Notes: generated from the letters alone by a model not told the origin. A stretch of DNA of 64,000 bases from Hyphomonadaceae bacterium (GCA_016714495.1 JADKDU010000005.1:248001-312000), one strand, 5' to 3'. Shown: positions 25,066 to 35,058, counted from the stretch's first letter. A program made the numbers and translations.

Positions 25066-25719
25066 CTAGAGGATCGACTGGCCGGTCGATGTCCAGTCCT
25101 TGAGGAAAGCCTCGATGCCGGCATCGGTGAGGTCGTGCTTGTACATGGCGGCGAAAATCTTCGGCGGAAGCGTCGCGCAATCCGAGCCGGCGAGCGCGGC
25201 CTGATGGACATGCTCGACCGAGCGGATGGAGGCCGAGAGGATGTTGGTCGCAAAGCCGTAATTGTCGTAGATTTTGCGAATATCGCGGATCAGCTGCATG
25301 CCATCGACGCCCTTGTCATCGAGACGACCGATGAAGGGCGAAATGAAATAGGCGCCGGCCTTGGCAGCCAACAGCGCCTGCGAGGTTGAGAAGCAGAGTG
25401 TGACGTTCACGCGGACGCCTTCGTCCGAAAGCGTCTGGCAGGCCTTAAGGCCGTTCTCGGTGAGCGGGAGTTTGACAACTACGTTGGAGGCGATGCGCGC
25501 AAGATAGCGGCCTTCGGCGAGCATGCCTTCGACGTCGGTGGCGACAGCTTCCGCGCTGACCGGGCCAGGGATGATCGCGCAGATTTCGGCGATGGCCTCC
25601 TTCATCTTGCGGCCGGATTTGGCGATGAGGGAGGGATTGGTGGTGACGCCGTCGATCAGGCCGGTCGCCGCGGCGGCGCGCAGTTCGCCGACGTCGGCGG
25701 AATCGATGAACAGCTGCAT
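25066..25719 (-). CDS. Fructose-6-phosphate aldolase / transaldolase-like (Fsa/TalC family)
   Basis: A 217-residue small transaldolase. MQLFIDSADVGELRAAA is the classic N-terminus; the Schiff-base lysine is in VVVKLPLTENGL, with NVTLCFSTSQALLA and KAGAYFISPFIGRLDD following. Members either transfer dihydroxyacetone units or split fructose-6-phosphate; sequence alone does not decide. Clustering between ManC and a glycosyltransferase suggests a shared transcript rather than a shared pathway. Confidence 0.9.
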   Translation of the reverse strand: MQLFIDSADVGELRAAAATGLIDGVTTNPSLIAKSGRKMKEAIAEICAIIPGPVSAEAVATDVEGMLAEGRYLARIASNVVVKLPLTENGLKACQTLSDEGVRVNVTLCFSTSQALLAAKAGAYFISPFIGRLDDKGVDGMQLIRDIRKIYDNYGFATNILSASIRSVEHVHQAALAGSDCATLPPKIFAAMYKHDLTDAGIEAFLKDWTSTGQSIL

Positions 25720-25775
25720 GAACGGTCTCCCTGAGGGACTAAACGTCCAACTCATAGCGGCAGGAATGCGCCGCG

Positions 25776-26849
25776 TCAGCCCTGCCCGGGAATGACTTTC
25801 TTGACGTCCTGTGCACGTTCACGGGGCATGATCAGGACGGAATTGCCGCTGGCGACGATGATCAGGTCCGCGACGCCGATGGCTGAGACATGCACGCCTT
25901 CGCTGCGGATGAGATTGTTTGTCCCCTCCAGCAAGGCGACCGGGCCTGACACGGCGTTGCCGTTGCCGTCCTTGTCCGACAAGCGCCAGAGCTCGGCCCA
26001 TGAGCCGATATCGGCCCATCCAATGTCGCATGGGGCGACGGCGGCGCGGCTTGTCTTTTCCATGACGGCGCGATCGACAGCCTCGTTGCGGACCCGGGCG
26101 AAGGTTTCGGCATCGAGGTGGATATCGCTCCCTTCGCGGCGCGCTAGCCGGAAGGCCTCATGTGCGCCTTCGCGAATATCGGCGCCGGCGTGTGAGAATT
26201 CTTCCAGCAGCACGGAGGGCGCGAAGAAGAACATGCCAGAATTCCAGCTATAGCCGCCTTCGCGGATATATTGTTTCGCAACTTCGACTTCCGGCTTTTC
26301 CCGGAACCGCGCAACGCGATGGACGCCGTCGGAAATGGCGTCGCCCTGCTGGATATAACCATAACCGGTCTCCGGGCCGGTGGGCTGTATGCCGAACGTC
26401 ACGATATGGTCGTGCGCGACAGCAACCGCCGCCTGGATTGCCGCGATCAGGGCTTCCGGCTTGCTGACCAGATGGTCGGCCGGCGCGAGCAGGACAAAGG
26501 CTTCCGGATCAATCTCGATCGCCGCAAGGGCTGCGAGCGCGGCGGTCGCAGCGGTGTTGCGGCCTTCGGGCTCAAGAACCATCGCCGCCGGTTTGACGCC
26601 TGACTGAGCCAAGAGCTGGCGCGCAATATCACGGTGGGCGGCGCCGGCGATGATGATGGGATCAAGGAAGGTGATCGCGCCATGCGCGCCCCGCAGACGC
26701 AGTGCGGTTTCCTCGATCATCGAGCGCTCGGCTCCGAGATTGTGGAACTGTTTGGGCTGAGCGATGGTCGACAATGGCCAGAGCCGCGTGCCCGAGCCGC
26801 CGGACATGATCACCGGTATGATCTTGGTAATTGCCAAATTCTGCTCCAA
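25776..26849 (-). CDS. manC: Mannose-1-phosphate guanylyltransferase
   Basis: A 357-residue GDP-mannose pyrophosphorylase. MSGGSGTRLWPLSTIAQPKQF carries the nucleotide-binding signature, EPEGRNTAATAA and FREKPEVEVAKQYI the sugar and catalytic loops, and WNSGMFFF the family motif. The C-terminal phosphomannose isomerase domain present in the bifunctional enzymes is absent, so mannose-6-phosphate must come from another gene. It provides GDP-mannose for surface glycans. It heads the minus-strand set manC-transaldolase-GT2-epimerase. Confidence 0.93.
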   Translation of the reverse strand: MEQNLAITKIIPVIMSGGSGTRLWPLSTIAQPKQFHNLGAERSMIEETALRLRGAHGAITFLDPIIIAGAAHRDIARQLLAQSGVKPAAMVLEPEGRNTAATAALAALAAIEIDPEAFVLLAPADHLVSKPEALIAAIQAAVAVAHDHIVTFGIQPTGPETGYGYIQQGDAISDGVHRVARFREKPEVEVAKQYIREGGYSWNSGMFFFAPSVLLEEFSHAGADIREGAHEAFRLARREGSDIHLDAETFARVRNEAVDRAVMEKTSRAAVAPCDIGWADIGSWAELWRLSDKDGNGNAVSGPVALLEGTNNLIRSEGVHVSAIGVADLIIVASGNSVLIMPRERAQDVKKVIPGQG

Positions 26850-26910
26850 CCGCGCGCGTACCCGCAGCTGGCACTATGTGTGCGCGCGCCGACCACAAGG
26901 CAAATGAGAT

Positions 26911-29349
26911 TTAGCTTCGCGGTATCAGATACGCGCTATCGCGCATTAAAGCCGGCTTTTCGACGAGGCGCCATACGATAAATGCCGCGACGACAGATGC
27001 CAGGACCACAAAGCCCGTCCCTACCCACACGCCGGCGGCAAATAAACCTAAGGCGACACTGACCTGGATTATTGGGAAATGGACTATGTAAATCCCATAA
27101 GACAGGTCCCCAAAGCGGGCGGCATCGGGAAGCCGAATGAAGCCGGTTGCCGTCCAGACAGCTACTGCCCCGAGACCGACGGCTCGGACAAATTCTGCGG
27201 GCGGCGACACCAGCGATAGCGCAAAAAGCAATGCGCCAACGGCGCCCGCGGTGTGAAGGCGCCAACCCGACAATTGAAGGGCGGAAAACATCATGCCCGT
27301 GAGAAAGAAGCTCATTTGACCGGGAAGCTGCCGAGCGATTTCCGCTTGACCCATTAGAGTAAACCCGCTGCGCCACGCCTCCGCGCCAATGTAGATAACT
27401 AGGCATACGATCCAATCGAATTTGCCCGCCTGCCTGAGCAACCAGACGAGCAAAGGCAGCACCACATAGAACATGACCTCGATCTTCAGCGTCCATAGCG
27501 CACCATTCACCGCCGAAATCGGATTGTGGGTGAAGATCCCAGGAAGGTTCGGCTCCATGAAATTTGCGAAGAGCAAATTCCATCCTGTATATCGCGCAAC
27601 GCCTAGCAGATCCTCACGCGCCGATTGACTTGCCAAAAGGGCAACGCCCGCACAAACCAGAATGACGAACGCATAAGCGGGATAGACGCGCCGGATGCGC
27701 TTCTCAGCATACTGCAGAACCGAGGACGAACGATCAAAGCTGGAATAAACGAGATAGCCCGACAAAACGAAAAATCCCTGCACGCCAATCTCGGCAAGCA
27801 TGCTCGTACCGAATCCTGACACGTCAGACGATCCAGGCATGAGCGCGACCAGATGATGCGCGACAACCATCAACGCAAAGCCCAGCCGAAGTAGGTTGAA
27901 ATTGTTCGCCAACCGCGTCGGAGTTGCCGATTTTGACATACTGGTTTCGTCCGACACAGCCGATATGTCTGATCGCATGACCACTCGGGCGAACGCCTTC
28001 AGATCTTCGGAATAGCCGAAACGCCGTGACGGAACGACCACGCTAGGCGCCTCGTCATGCGGAGGCGCCGCATACCGGCGGAAATATATGACCGTCAGGA
28101 CGGCCAACAAACAAAACACCGCCCACCAAGCCTCATTCCAGAGATCAAAAGATACCCATGAGGCGCAAAATCCGCCGACGATGGCCGCGATGCGCGGCGT
28201 CGCTGGACCCAATTCGTCCGGGCGCGGTAATCGCCATGCGACAAGAACGACAATTGCCGCAACCAAAGCAGCGCCGATCGCGCCCGTCTCAGCCCATAGT
28301 TGAAGCAACATATTATGCGGATGATTGGGTATGTGCAGTTGACCTGCGAACACCCCCGAAGAGATTTCCTCACGCGACATTCTCAGGGCGCCTACACCTG
28401 AACCTAGCAGTGGCTTTTCCCAGATGAACTCAACAACGCGATGCCAGATGGCTTGGCGATACTGAAGGGAGTTGGTTGCAGTCAGCGCATTCGCGCCGGC
28501 GGAGACGAACTGGAAAACCACGGGCGCAGCAACAACCAGAAGCGCAATTGAAGCGCCGAGAATACGGAAACCGCTGCGTCCGAAAAAGCGAAATAGCGCG
28601 TAGCAAACAGCGCTCGCGGCCATAGCCAGATAACCGACCTCAAGATCGCGCAGGATTGAAACTCCTACCATTGCGATTAAGGCGACGGCGGTAATGAGAA
28701 TACTGAAACAACGCCCTTTGTTCTCGGTGAGCGCCAAAACAAGAAAAGGCGCCGTTACGATCATATTCAGCGCATTGCGCGTTATGTTTTGAACGCCATC
28801 GTGTCCCGGACGGCCAGGATAGAAAAACTCGATCAACGGCTTCTCGAAAATTGAAATGCCAATGACAACCAAAAATTGAATCAATAGGGCGATCGTTGCG
28901 ACGCGAACAATTCGTTCAAGCGCTCTATCGCCAATCTGCAAGGCCGCTGCGATAAGAGCGCCTCCGGCCATCATTAAGAGTCCCCAACGAAGCGGCTCGC
29001 TTCGGAGCGACATCGAGGAGAAATCGAAAAGCACAAACGGTCGTGGCGACCAAGCCACCGAGGCGGCGGCAAGAACAAGGAAGGCCGCTAATGCGATCAT
29101 ATAGAATTGGAAGCGAAAACGCGGCAGCGACGCCCAGCTCGTGGCCAGGGCGGCAATGCCTGTCAGAGGTGAAAACGCGGCCCCGCCGACGAAGGCAATC
29201 AATGGCCAGGCGGCGAACACAAAACAAAGAACCGCCGCTGTCAAACCCGCCTCGCCACGAACAAACCTTCCGACCGGCTGTAGCGTCTGCAACGGCCACC
29301 GGCAACACGGCAAACTGCGCGCGAACGTTCGGATTAAGGCGCAAATCAA
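26911..29349 (-). CDS. Fused O-antigen ligase/polymerase and acyltransferase-3 membrane protein
   Basis: An 812-residue reading frame. Residues 1 to about 470 are a polytopic O-antigen ligase/polymerase (Wzy/WaaL type), with the diagnostic periplasmic segment HIPNHPHNMLLQLWAETGAIG. Residues about 471-812 are a complete acyltransferase-3 (OafA-like) domain starting MSKSATPTRLANNFNLLRLG, with FFVLSGYLVYSSF, LWTLKIEVMFY and a terminal FGDLSYGIYIVHFPII. No stop codon lies between. An internal ATG at 27939 could start the second half independently, though no good ribosome site precedes it. The DNA looks less GC-rich than neighbours, as is common for O-antigen genes. Likely role: polymerise or ligate O-chain and O-acetylate it in the periplasm. 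Confidence 0.82.
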   Translation of the reverse strand: MICALIRTFARSLPCCRWPLQTLQPVGRFVRGEAGLTAAVLCFVFAAWPLIAFVGGAAFSPLTGIAALATSWASLPRFRFQFYMIALAAFLVLAAASVAWSPRPFVLFDFSSMSLRSEPLRWGLLMMAGGALIAAALQIGDRALERIVRVATIALLIQFLVVIGISIFEKPLIEFFYPGRPGHDGVQNITRNALNMIVTAPFLVLALTENKGRCFSILITAVALIAMVGVSILRDLEVGYLAMAASAVCYALFRFFGRSGFRILGASIALLVVAAPVVFQFVSAGANALTATNSLQYRQAIWHRVVEFIWEKPLLGSGVGALRMSREEISSGVFAGQLHIPNHPHNMLLQLWAETGAIGAALVAAIVVLVAWRLPRPDELGPATPRIAAIVGGFCASWVSFDLWNEAWWAVFCLLAVLTVIYFRRYAAPPHDEAPSVVVPSRRFGYSEDLKAFARVVMRSDISAVSDETSMSKSATPTRLANNFNLLRLGFALMVVAHHLVALMPGSSDVSGFGTSMLAEIGVQGFFVLSGYLVYSSFDRSSSVLQYAEKRIRRVYPAYAFVILVCAGVALLASQSAREDLLGVARYTGWNLLFANFMEPNLPGIFTHNPISAVNGALWTLKIEVMFYVVLPLLVWLLRQAGKFDWIVCLVIYIGAEAWRSGFTLMGQAEIARQLPGQMSFFLTGMMFSALQLSGWRLHTAGAVGALLFALSLVSPPAEFVRAVGLGAVAVWTATGFIRLPDAARFGDLSYGIYIVHFPIIQVSVALGLFAAGVWVGTGFVVLASVVAAFIVWRLVEKPALMRDSAYLIPRS

Positions 29350-29444
29350 CTGATCGTTGAGCCCATTGCTGCTATTGTCGAACGAAGTATGACATCCTTG
29401 ACCTTGCGTCGTCTGCCGACCCGTCGACCTAAAGGACGTTACCC

Positions 29445-30307
29445 ATGATCGACGCCTTGTCCGAACGCTTCATCTTCCGCATCAGCTGCCGCGACGAAGT
29501 CGGCATCGTGGCGGACGTGGCCGTGTTTCTGGCCGCGCGACAACTGTTCATCATCGAGACGGCGAACTTCGGTGATCCGAACACCGGCCTGTTCTTCATG
29601 CGAACGGTGTTCACCCCACGGGCAGGGTTTACGACAACCGCGTTCCGCAGCGAGTTCGCGGCGATCGCGAAGAAATGGTCCATGGAGTGGGAGCTGCGCG
29701 ACGCACGCGCCAAGCCGAACGTGCTCATCCTGGTGTCGAAACAGGATCACTGTCTCAACGACCTGCTCTATCGCCACCGCATCGGAGCGCTGGCGATGAA
29801 CGTACCGGCAATCGTCTCGAACCATCCGACCTGCGGCTGGCTGGCCGAACGGCATGGCATCTCGTTCTACCACGTGCCTGTCGATCGCGATGGCAAGGAA
29901 GCGGCGGAGACACGACTCCTGGAGCTGGTCGATGCGATGAAGATCGATCTCGTCGTTCTCGCGCGCTACATGCAGGTCCTGTCGGACAGGACATGCCGCG
30001 CTCTCTCGGGCCGATGCATCAACATCCATCATTCCTTCCTGCCCGGCTTCAAGGGCGCAGCCCCTATACACAGGCCTTCAACCGCGGCGTGAAGCTGATC
30101 GGCGCGACAGCCCACTATGTGACGGCCGATCTCGATGAAGGCCCGATCATCGCACAGGCGGTCGAGCGCGCAACCCATGCGCACTCACCCGAGGAGATGG
30201 CGGCCGTTGGCCGCGACATCGAGGCGCGCGTTCTGGCAAGCGCGGTGAAGCTGCACCTCGAAGGCCGTATCTTCGTCAACGGCGCCAAGACGATCGTGCT
30301 GGACTAG
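29445..30307 (+). pseudogene. purU: Formyltetrahydrofolate deformylase with one-base frameshift
   Basis: The N-terminal ACT domain (MIDALSERFIFRISCRDEVGI) and the formyltransferase-like domain with SNHPTCGWLAERHGI and INIHHSFLPGFKGA are intact to about 30058. Homology then moves to the next frame, giving PYTQAFNRGVKLIGATAHYV and an ending at NGAKTIVLD. One base is missing around GCGCAGCCCC at 30055-30062, next to a C-run. The intact enzyme (about 286 residues) hydrolyses 10-formyl-THF to formate and THF for purine synthesis. Either the gene is recently inactivated or the base is a sequencing error. Confidence 0.85.
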
Positions 30308-31548
30308 GCGGGATCGACCAGCCGGCCGAGCGGCATCTGATCGAGCGCGGCGCGTGACCAAGGCTGCATGTGCGCATGAACGGCCGCCCTGCCCCGCGCC
30401 GCAACCTCACGCCGCAACAGAGGTGAAGCGGCCAGCGCGCGCAGTTTGGCGACGGCATCATCAATGTCAGGCTCGGCCCATTTTTGGCCCGGCGTGCGGT
30501 AGATGCCGGAAGGGTCGCGCACTGGAACCAAGGTGTGCGCGATCAGAAGCTCGGGCACATCCGACATGAAATCCATATTGCCGGACCAGCCCGTCGCAAG
30601 AGCGGGAACGCCTGCGAGAAAAGCCTCGGCCAGAGACAGGCCAAAACCTTCGGAACGATGTGGCGACAGGAGAACGCTCGATGCGGCAATCAGCTGACCG
30701 ATCTCGGTGTCGTTGACGCTCCCGGTGCGAAACAAGATGTCGCCCCGCCCCGACGTGGAGGTCAGAGCGGCTTCGAGGAATTCCGGATGCGCATCGTCGG
30801 ACTGGACCTTCAGGATCAGCCGCACTGATGACGAAGCGTCGGGGAAGGCGCGCTTGTAAATTTCGATGGCGCCGACGAGGTTCTTGCGTGTAGCGCTCGA
30901 TTTGAGATCGCCCATGGCAAGCACCGTGAAATCACTGCTCATGGGGTCGTGCGCGAAGGGCGGCGGACCGAGCATCACAGGATGCGGCATCACCCGCACC
31001 GGCGTTGTCACGCCGGAGGCTGCGATTGCTTCGGCGACGAAGCGGCTCGGCGCCCAGATCTCGTGAAAGGCGCGGGCCGCGCGCGCCCATTGCGCCGGGA
31101 TCTTCGGCAGTTCGTAGGCCCAGTAGCCGATACGATAGCGGCCCTGCCAGTCCCGCTCGTTGACACGCGACATCGCGGCGATCGCCTCGGGCGCGTTGAC
31201 GTGCAGCACCCACACGCCGCCGGGACGATCAGCGGGAAGATGCGCCTCGGCGCCATCGCCTGCGGCAAACAGGGCGGTGAGATCGTGAGCTGTGGGTGAG
31301 AAGCCCGCCGCCCGGAGCCCTTCCAGTGTGAGCCGAGCGGCGCGCGAGACGCCTTTTGTCCCGCCGATGAAACCAGAAACCACCAGCGGACCGGGTGATG
31401 GCGCAGGCTCGCCCTTTGCAAGCACGGCGTCGACCCGGCGCTGGGCCAGCGCAATGGCCGCGCCCTGCCCATACTTGCGCAGCGAGGGCGGCACGAGGGC
31501 GCGCCAGGCCTTTCGCAATGCCACGCCGGTGGTGGGTGTCTTCGACAT
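30304..31548 (-). CDS. Glycosyltransferase, GT-B fold
   Basis: A 414-residue protein from the ATG at 31548 (a 16-codon longer TTG start is possible). The N-terminal half contains VVSGFIGGTKGVSRAARLT and IGYWAYELPKIPAQW. The C-terminal half has the donor site of GT1/GT4-like enzymes: MGDLKSSATRKNLVGAIEIY and SPHRSEGFGLSLAEAFLAG with the E-x7-E pattern. Its stop overlaps that of purU by four bases. It is divergent from the next glycosyltransferase. Probably a surface-glycan glycosyltransferase; sugar unknown. Confidence 0.85.
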   Translation of the reverse strand: MSKTPTTGVALRKAWRALVPPSLRKYGQGAAIALAQRRVDAVLAKGEPAPSPGPLVVSGFIGGTKGVSRAARLTLEGLRAAGFSPTAHDLTALFAAGDGAEAHLPADRPGGVWVLHVNAPEAIAAMSRVNERDWQGRYRIGYWAYELPKIPAQWARAARAFHEIWAPSRFVAEAIAASGVTTPVRVMPHPVMLGPPPFAHDPMSSDFTVLAMGDLKSSATRKNLVGAIEIYKRAFPDASSSVRLILKVQSDDAHPEFLEAALTSTSGRGDILFRTGSVNDTEIGQLIAASSVLLSPHRSEGFGLSLAEAFLAGVPALATGWSGNMDFMSDVPELLIAHTLVPVRDPSGIYRTPGQKWAEPDIDDAVAKLRALAASPLLRREVAARGRAAVHAHMQPWSRAALDQMPLGRLVDPA

Positions 31549-31623
31549 CGCGAGAGGGATGGCGGCAACCCGTCGCTCAGTCAACAAAGCCCGCAAAGAC
31601 TTTGATTTGTACGCTCCTCGTGT

Positions 31624-32949
31624 ATGGCTGGCTCAAGCCCATTGCGGGCGGACACGAGTATTGTTCCAGGGGCTCACGGGTTGCAGATCCTCATCGATGG
31701 CGATTATGCGCGTGACCGCCAGGGGACGGGGATCAGCACCTATGCGCGTACGCTCGCGAAGGGACTGACGGCCCTTGGTCATGGCGTCTCATGGCTGTCG
31801 GGCGCGAGCGGCGGCGACAGAAACGACGCGCTGGCGGATGCCGCGGCCGCCTCCGATGAACCCCAGGCGGTGCGTGGCCCGCGCGCCTGGGCGCAGACCG
31901 CGACACGGATGGCTGGCGGCTTGATGTCCGGCAGTGTCTCGGCGCGCGAGATCAGGCGCGATGTCGTCATGGCGCGTCCAGATGAGGCGGGCCAACCCGT
32001 GCATCTGGCGCCGGAACTGTTCGTCCGCGCACACTATCGCCATATGCTGTCGCGCCAGTTCACCGAGGTGAGGATCGCGGCGCCCGTCGATGTGCTGCAC
32101 CTCACCGCGCCGCTCCCCGTACGAATGAAGGGGGTCAAGCGTGTGGTGACGATCCACGACTTGATCCCCCTGCGCCTGCCCTACACCACACCGGACAACA
32201 AATCCGAATTCAGCGCGCGGGCCCGAACCTGCGCGCGCGAAAGCGACCTCGTGATCACGGTTTCCGAAGCCTCGAAGGCAGACATCGTCGCCCTGCTCGA
32301 CATCGACCCCGCAAAAATCGTCGTGACGTACCAGCCGTCCGATCTGCGCGCGCTGTCAGAAGAAGAGCTGTCGCGGTTACCGAACGGGTTATCCCGGTTC
32401 GGGCTGACGCCGCGCGAGTATCTTCTCTGCGTCGGCGCACAGGAGCCCAAGAAGAATATCAGGCGCCTGATCGAGGCCTATCTCGAGATCGATACCGCGA
32501 TGCCGCTTGTCCTCGCCGGCCCGCGCGGATGGATGTGGGAACAGGAAGTCGGTGCAGCGATCGCGCCGCTGAGCGACAAGGCCCGGGCACGCATCCGGTT
32601 CACCGGCTATGTCGACCGCGACGATCTGCGGCGCCTCTATGCCGGCGCGTGCGCATTTGTTTACCCCTCGCTCTATGAAGGGTTCGGCCTGCCGGCCCTT
32701 GAGGCGATGATTTCCGGATGCCCCGTGGTCACGTCAAAAACATCGTCCCTGCCCGAAGTCTGCGGCGAGGCGGCTGCCTATGTCGATCCTTTCGAGCGCG
32801 ACAGCATCCGGAAGGGCATCGAGCAGGTGATCGGGGACGCATCGCTTCGCGCGAAACTTGCACAGGCCGGGCGCGAGCGGGCGCAGGTTTTCTCCTTTGA
32901 AACCTATTTGACGGCATTGGGTGGGGCTTATTCCCGGCTCGCGGGATAA
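31624..32949 (+). CDS. Family 4 glycosyltransferase
   Basis: A 441-residue GT-B enzyme. LIDGDYARDRQGTGISTYARTL is the typical acceptor-domain start, and VTIHDLIPLRLPY the central motif. The donor domain has CVGAQEPKKNIRRLIEAYLEID and VYPSLYEGFGLPALEAMISGCPVV with the conserved E-x7-E. The C-terminal half has a close paralogue, now truncated, at 52047-52574. It is followed 10 nt later by the DprE1-like gene, so it heads a plus-strand run to 37199. Confidence 0.88.
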   Translation: MAGSSPLRADTSIVPGAHGLQILIDGDYARDRQGTGISTYARTLAKGLTALGHGVSWLSGASGGDRNDALADAAAASDEPQAVRGPRAWAQTATRMAGGLMSGSVSAREIRRDVVMARPDEAGQPVHLAPELFVRAHYRHMLSRQFTEVRIAAPVDVLHLTAPLPVRMKGVKRVVTIHDLIPLRLPYTTPDNKSEFSARARTCARESDLVITVSEASKADIVALLDIDPAKIVVTYQPSDLRALSEEELSRLPNGLSRFGLTPREYLLCVGAQEPKKNIRRLIEAYLEIDTAMPLVLAGPRGWMWEQEVGAAIAPLSDKARARIRFTGYVDRDDLRRLYAGACAFVYPSLYEGFGLPALEAMISGCPVVTSKTSSLPEVCGEAAAYVDPFERDSIRKGIEQVIGDASLRAKLAQAGRERAQVFSFETYLTALGGAYSRLAG

Positions 32950-32959
32950 AAAAGGGCTC

Positions 32960-34288
32960 ATGAGCACGCGATTTCATCCGAGCGATACGCTGGCGTCGTG
33001 GGGACGCGTCGTGAAAGCGACGCACCTCGTGGCCCGCCCGCGGTTCACGGATGAACTTGCCGGCCTGCTTGCCGCCTTCTCGGCAGCCGAGCCCGGCCTG
33101 GCCGTGGGACTGCGCCGCTCCTATGGCGACAGCAATCTAAACCCCGGCGGCCGCGTCATCGACATGACGGCTCTCGACCGACTGATTGCGTTCGACCGCG
33201 ACACCGGCGTCATGCGCGCCGAGGCCGGCGTGTCGCTGAGCCAGGCCCTGCAGGTGCTGGTTCCACTAGGCTGGTTCCTGCCAACGACCCCGGGCACACG
33301 CTTCGTGACACTGGGCGGCGCCGTGGCGAACGACGTTCACGGCAAGAACCACCATGCGGCGGGAACATTCGGCGCATCGGTGACGCGTCTGAAGCTTCGC
33401 CGAACAGATGGAAGCATGCACGAGCTGGCGCCAGGCGATCCGCTGTTCCACGCAACCGTTGGCGGGCTCGGACTTACGGGCGTGATCGAATGGGTAGAAT
33501 TCCGCGCCGTCCGCATCCCCTCCGCCGATCTCGATGCGCACGACGTTTCGTTCGAACACGTCCACGAATACTTCGACATGTCGGCTGAGGCGAAGAATTC
33601 TCACGAACACACGATGGCTTGGGTTGATTGCAGCAAGGGCGGCTCGCGCCTCGGTCGGGGTATCTTGTCGTTGGCCAACTGGTCGCCGCGCGGCGATTTG
33701 AAGCCTCATCATGAAGGCCCCAAGAAGAAGATGCCGATGGATGCGCCAGGCTTCGCGCTCAACGCAATCACGGTCCGCGCCTTCAACAGCATCCGCCATG
33801 ATCTCAAAACCATGCGCGGCGGCCCTTACTGCACGCACTACGAACCTTTCCTCTATCCGCTTGATGCGATCGCGCACTGGAACCGGCTCTATGGCGCCAA
33901 GGGCTTCTACCAGTACCAGTGCGCCCTACCCTCGGAGACAGCGCGCGCGGGTACAATCGAGTTGTTGAATACAATCGTCGCTTCGGGTCAAGGATCACCG
34001 CTGGCGGTGCTCAAGGACTTCGGGGCCAACCCACCGGTGGGCCTGCTCTCCTTCCCGCGTGAAGGAACGACGCTGGCGATCGATTTCCGTAACCAGGACG
34101 AAGACACGCTCAAACTGATGGCGGACCTCGACCGGATCGTGGCGTCTGCGGGCGGGCGGCTCTATCCAGCCAAGGACGGACGCATCCCGGCGGCTCTTTT
34201 CCAGTCCGGATTTCCGAAATGGCAGGAATTCCGTGCGCATGTCGATCCGGGCCTATCATCGGCCTTCTGGAGGCGGGTGTCGGCATGA
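32960..34288 (+). CDS. dprE1: DprE1-like FAD-dependent decaprenylphosphoryl-ribose oxidase
   Basis: A 442-residue VAO-family flavoprotein. The FAD-binding region reads RRSYGDSNLNPGGRVIDMT, then the GTRFVTLGGAVANDVHGKNHH motif found in DprE1 enzymes, which oxidise the 2'-OH of polyprenyl-phospho-ribose to a keto intermediate. The C-terminal substrate domain ends LYPAKDGRIPAALFQSGFP. The following SDR gene overlaps by ATGA, as in dprE1-dprE2 pairs. The lipid carrier here is presumably undecaprenyl-type rather than decaprenyl (inference). The product would be polyprenyl-phospho-arabinose for glycan decoration. Confidence 0.85.
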   Translation: MSTRFHPSDTLASWGRVVKATHLVARPRFTDELAGLLAAFSAAEPGLAVGLRRSYGDSNLNPGGRVIDMTALDRLIAFDRDTGVMRAEAGVSLSQALQVLVPLGWFLPTTPGTRFVTLGGAVANDVHGKNHHAAGTFGASVTRLKLRRTDGSMHELAPGDPLFHATVGGLGLTGVIEWVEFRAVRIPSADLDAHDVSFEHVHEYFDMSAEAKNSHEHTMAWVDCSKGGSRLGRGILSLANWSPRGDLKPHHEGPKKKMPMDAPGFALNAITVRAFNSIRHDLKTMRGGPYCTHYEPFLYPLDAIAHWNRLYGAKGFYQYQCALPSETARAGTIELLNTIVASGQGSPLAVLKDFGANPPVGLLSFPREGTTLAIDFRNQDEDTLKLMADLDRIVASAGGRLYPAKDGRIPAALFQSGFPKWQEFRAHVDPGLSSAFWRRVSA

Positions 34289-35058
34289 CGGACGTAAAGC
34301 AAGCGGCGGCCCCCTCGAACCGCGTCGTGATCCTGGGCGCTCTTTCCGCGATCGCGATAGCAACAGCCCGCATCTATGCCGCCGAAGGCGCAGCACTGAT
34401 GCTGGTCGCCCGCAATACAGATCGGCTCAGGGGGCTCGCCGACGACCTCCGCGCGCGCGGTGCGAAACAGGTCGAGACTGCAGCAATGGATCTCGAAGCC
34501 GCCGCAACCGATGCGCCAAAGCACATGGCCGACTGGAAGGCGAAGCTCGGCGGGCTCGACCACGTCCACGTGATCTACGGCTATCTGGGCACGCAGGAGA
34601 AGGCGACGTCCGATCCTTCCGAACTTGCTCGCATAACCTCCTCGAACTATTCGACCGCGGTCCTGTGGTGCGAAGCCGCGGCTAACATCATGCGGGCACA
34701 GAAACACGGTTCCATCGTTGGCGTATCGTCCGTCGCGGGCGACCGCGGACGCCAATCGAATTACGCCTACGGCGCCGCCAAAGGCGGTTTCGCCCTTTAC
34801 CTGCAGGGCCTCGCCCACTCGCTCGCACCCACCGGAGCGCGCGCCGTCGCGGTCAAACCCGGCTTCGTCGACACGCCCATGACCGATGGCATGAAGAAGG
34901 GCGGCGCACTTTGGGCGAGCCCCGAGAAGATCGGGAAAATCCTGCGGCGCGCTGCGGACAAGGGCGGCCCGATCCAGTACGCCCCTGGCATCTGGCGCAT
35001 GATCATGACGGTGATCCGCACAGTCCCCGCCTTCGTCTTCCACAAGACAAAGCTGTAA
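34285..35058 (+). CDS. dprE2: DprE2-like short-chain dehydrogenase
   Basis: A 257-residue SDR coupled to the DprE1-like gene by an ATGA overlap. The catalytic YGAAK lies in SNYAYGAAKGGFALYLQGLA, preceded by SIVGVSSVAGDRGRQ. The nucleotide loop VVILGALSAIAIATARIYA lacks the second and third glycines of the classic TGxxxGxG, a deviation partly shared with DprE2 enzymes (GGTSEIG). It would reduce the keto intermediate to the arabino epimer. A C-terminal hydrophobic stretch suggests membrane contact. Confidence 0.82.
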   Translation: MTDVKQAAAPSNRVVILGALSAIAIATARIYAAEGAALMLVARNTDRLRGLADDLRARGAKQVETAAMDLEAAATDAPKHMADWKAKLGGLDHVHVIYGYLGTQEKATSDPSELARITSSNYSTAVLWCEAAANIMRAQKHGSIVGVSSVAGDRGRQSNYAYGAAKGGFALYLQGLAHSLAPTGARAVAVKPGFVDTPMTDGMKKGGALWASPEKIGKILRRAADKGGPIQYAPGIWRMIMTVIRTVPAFVFHKTKL

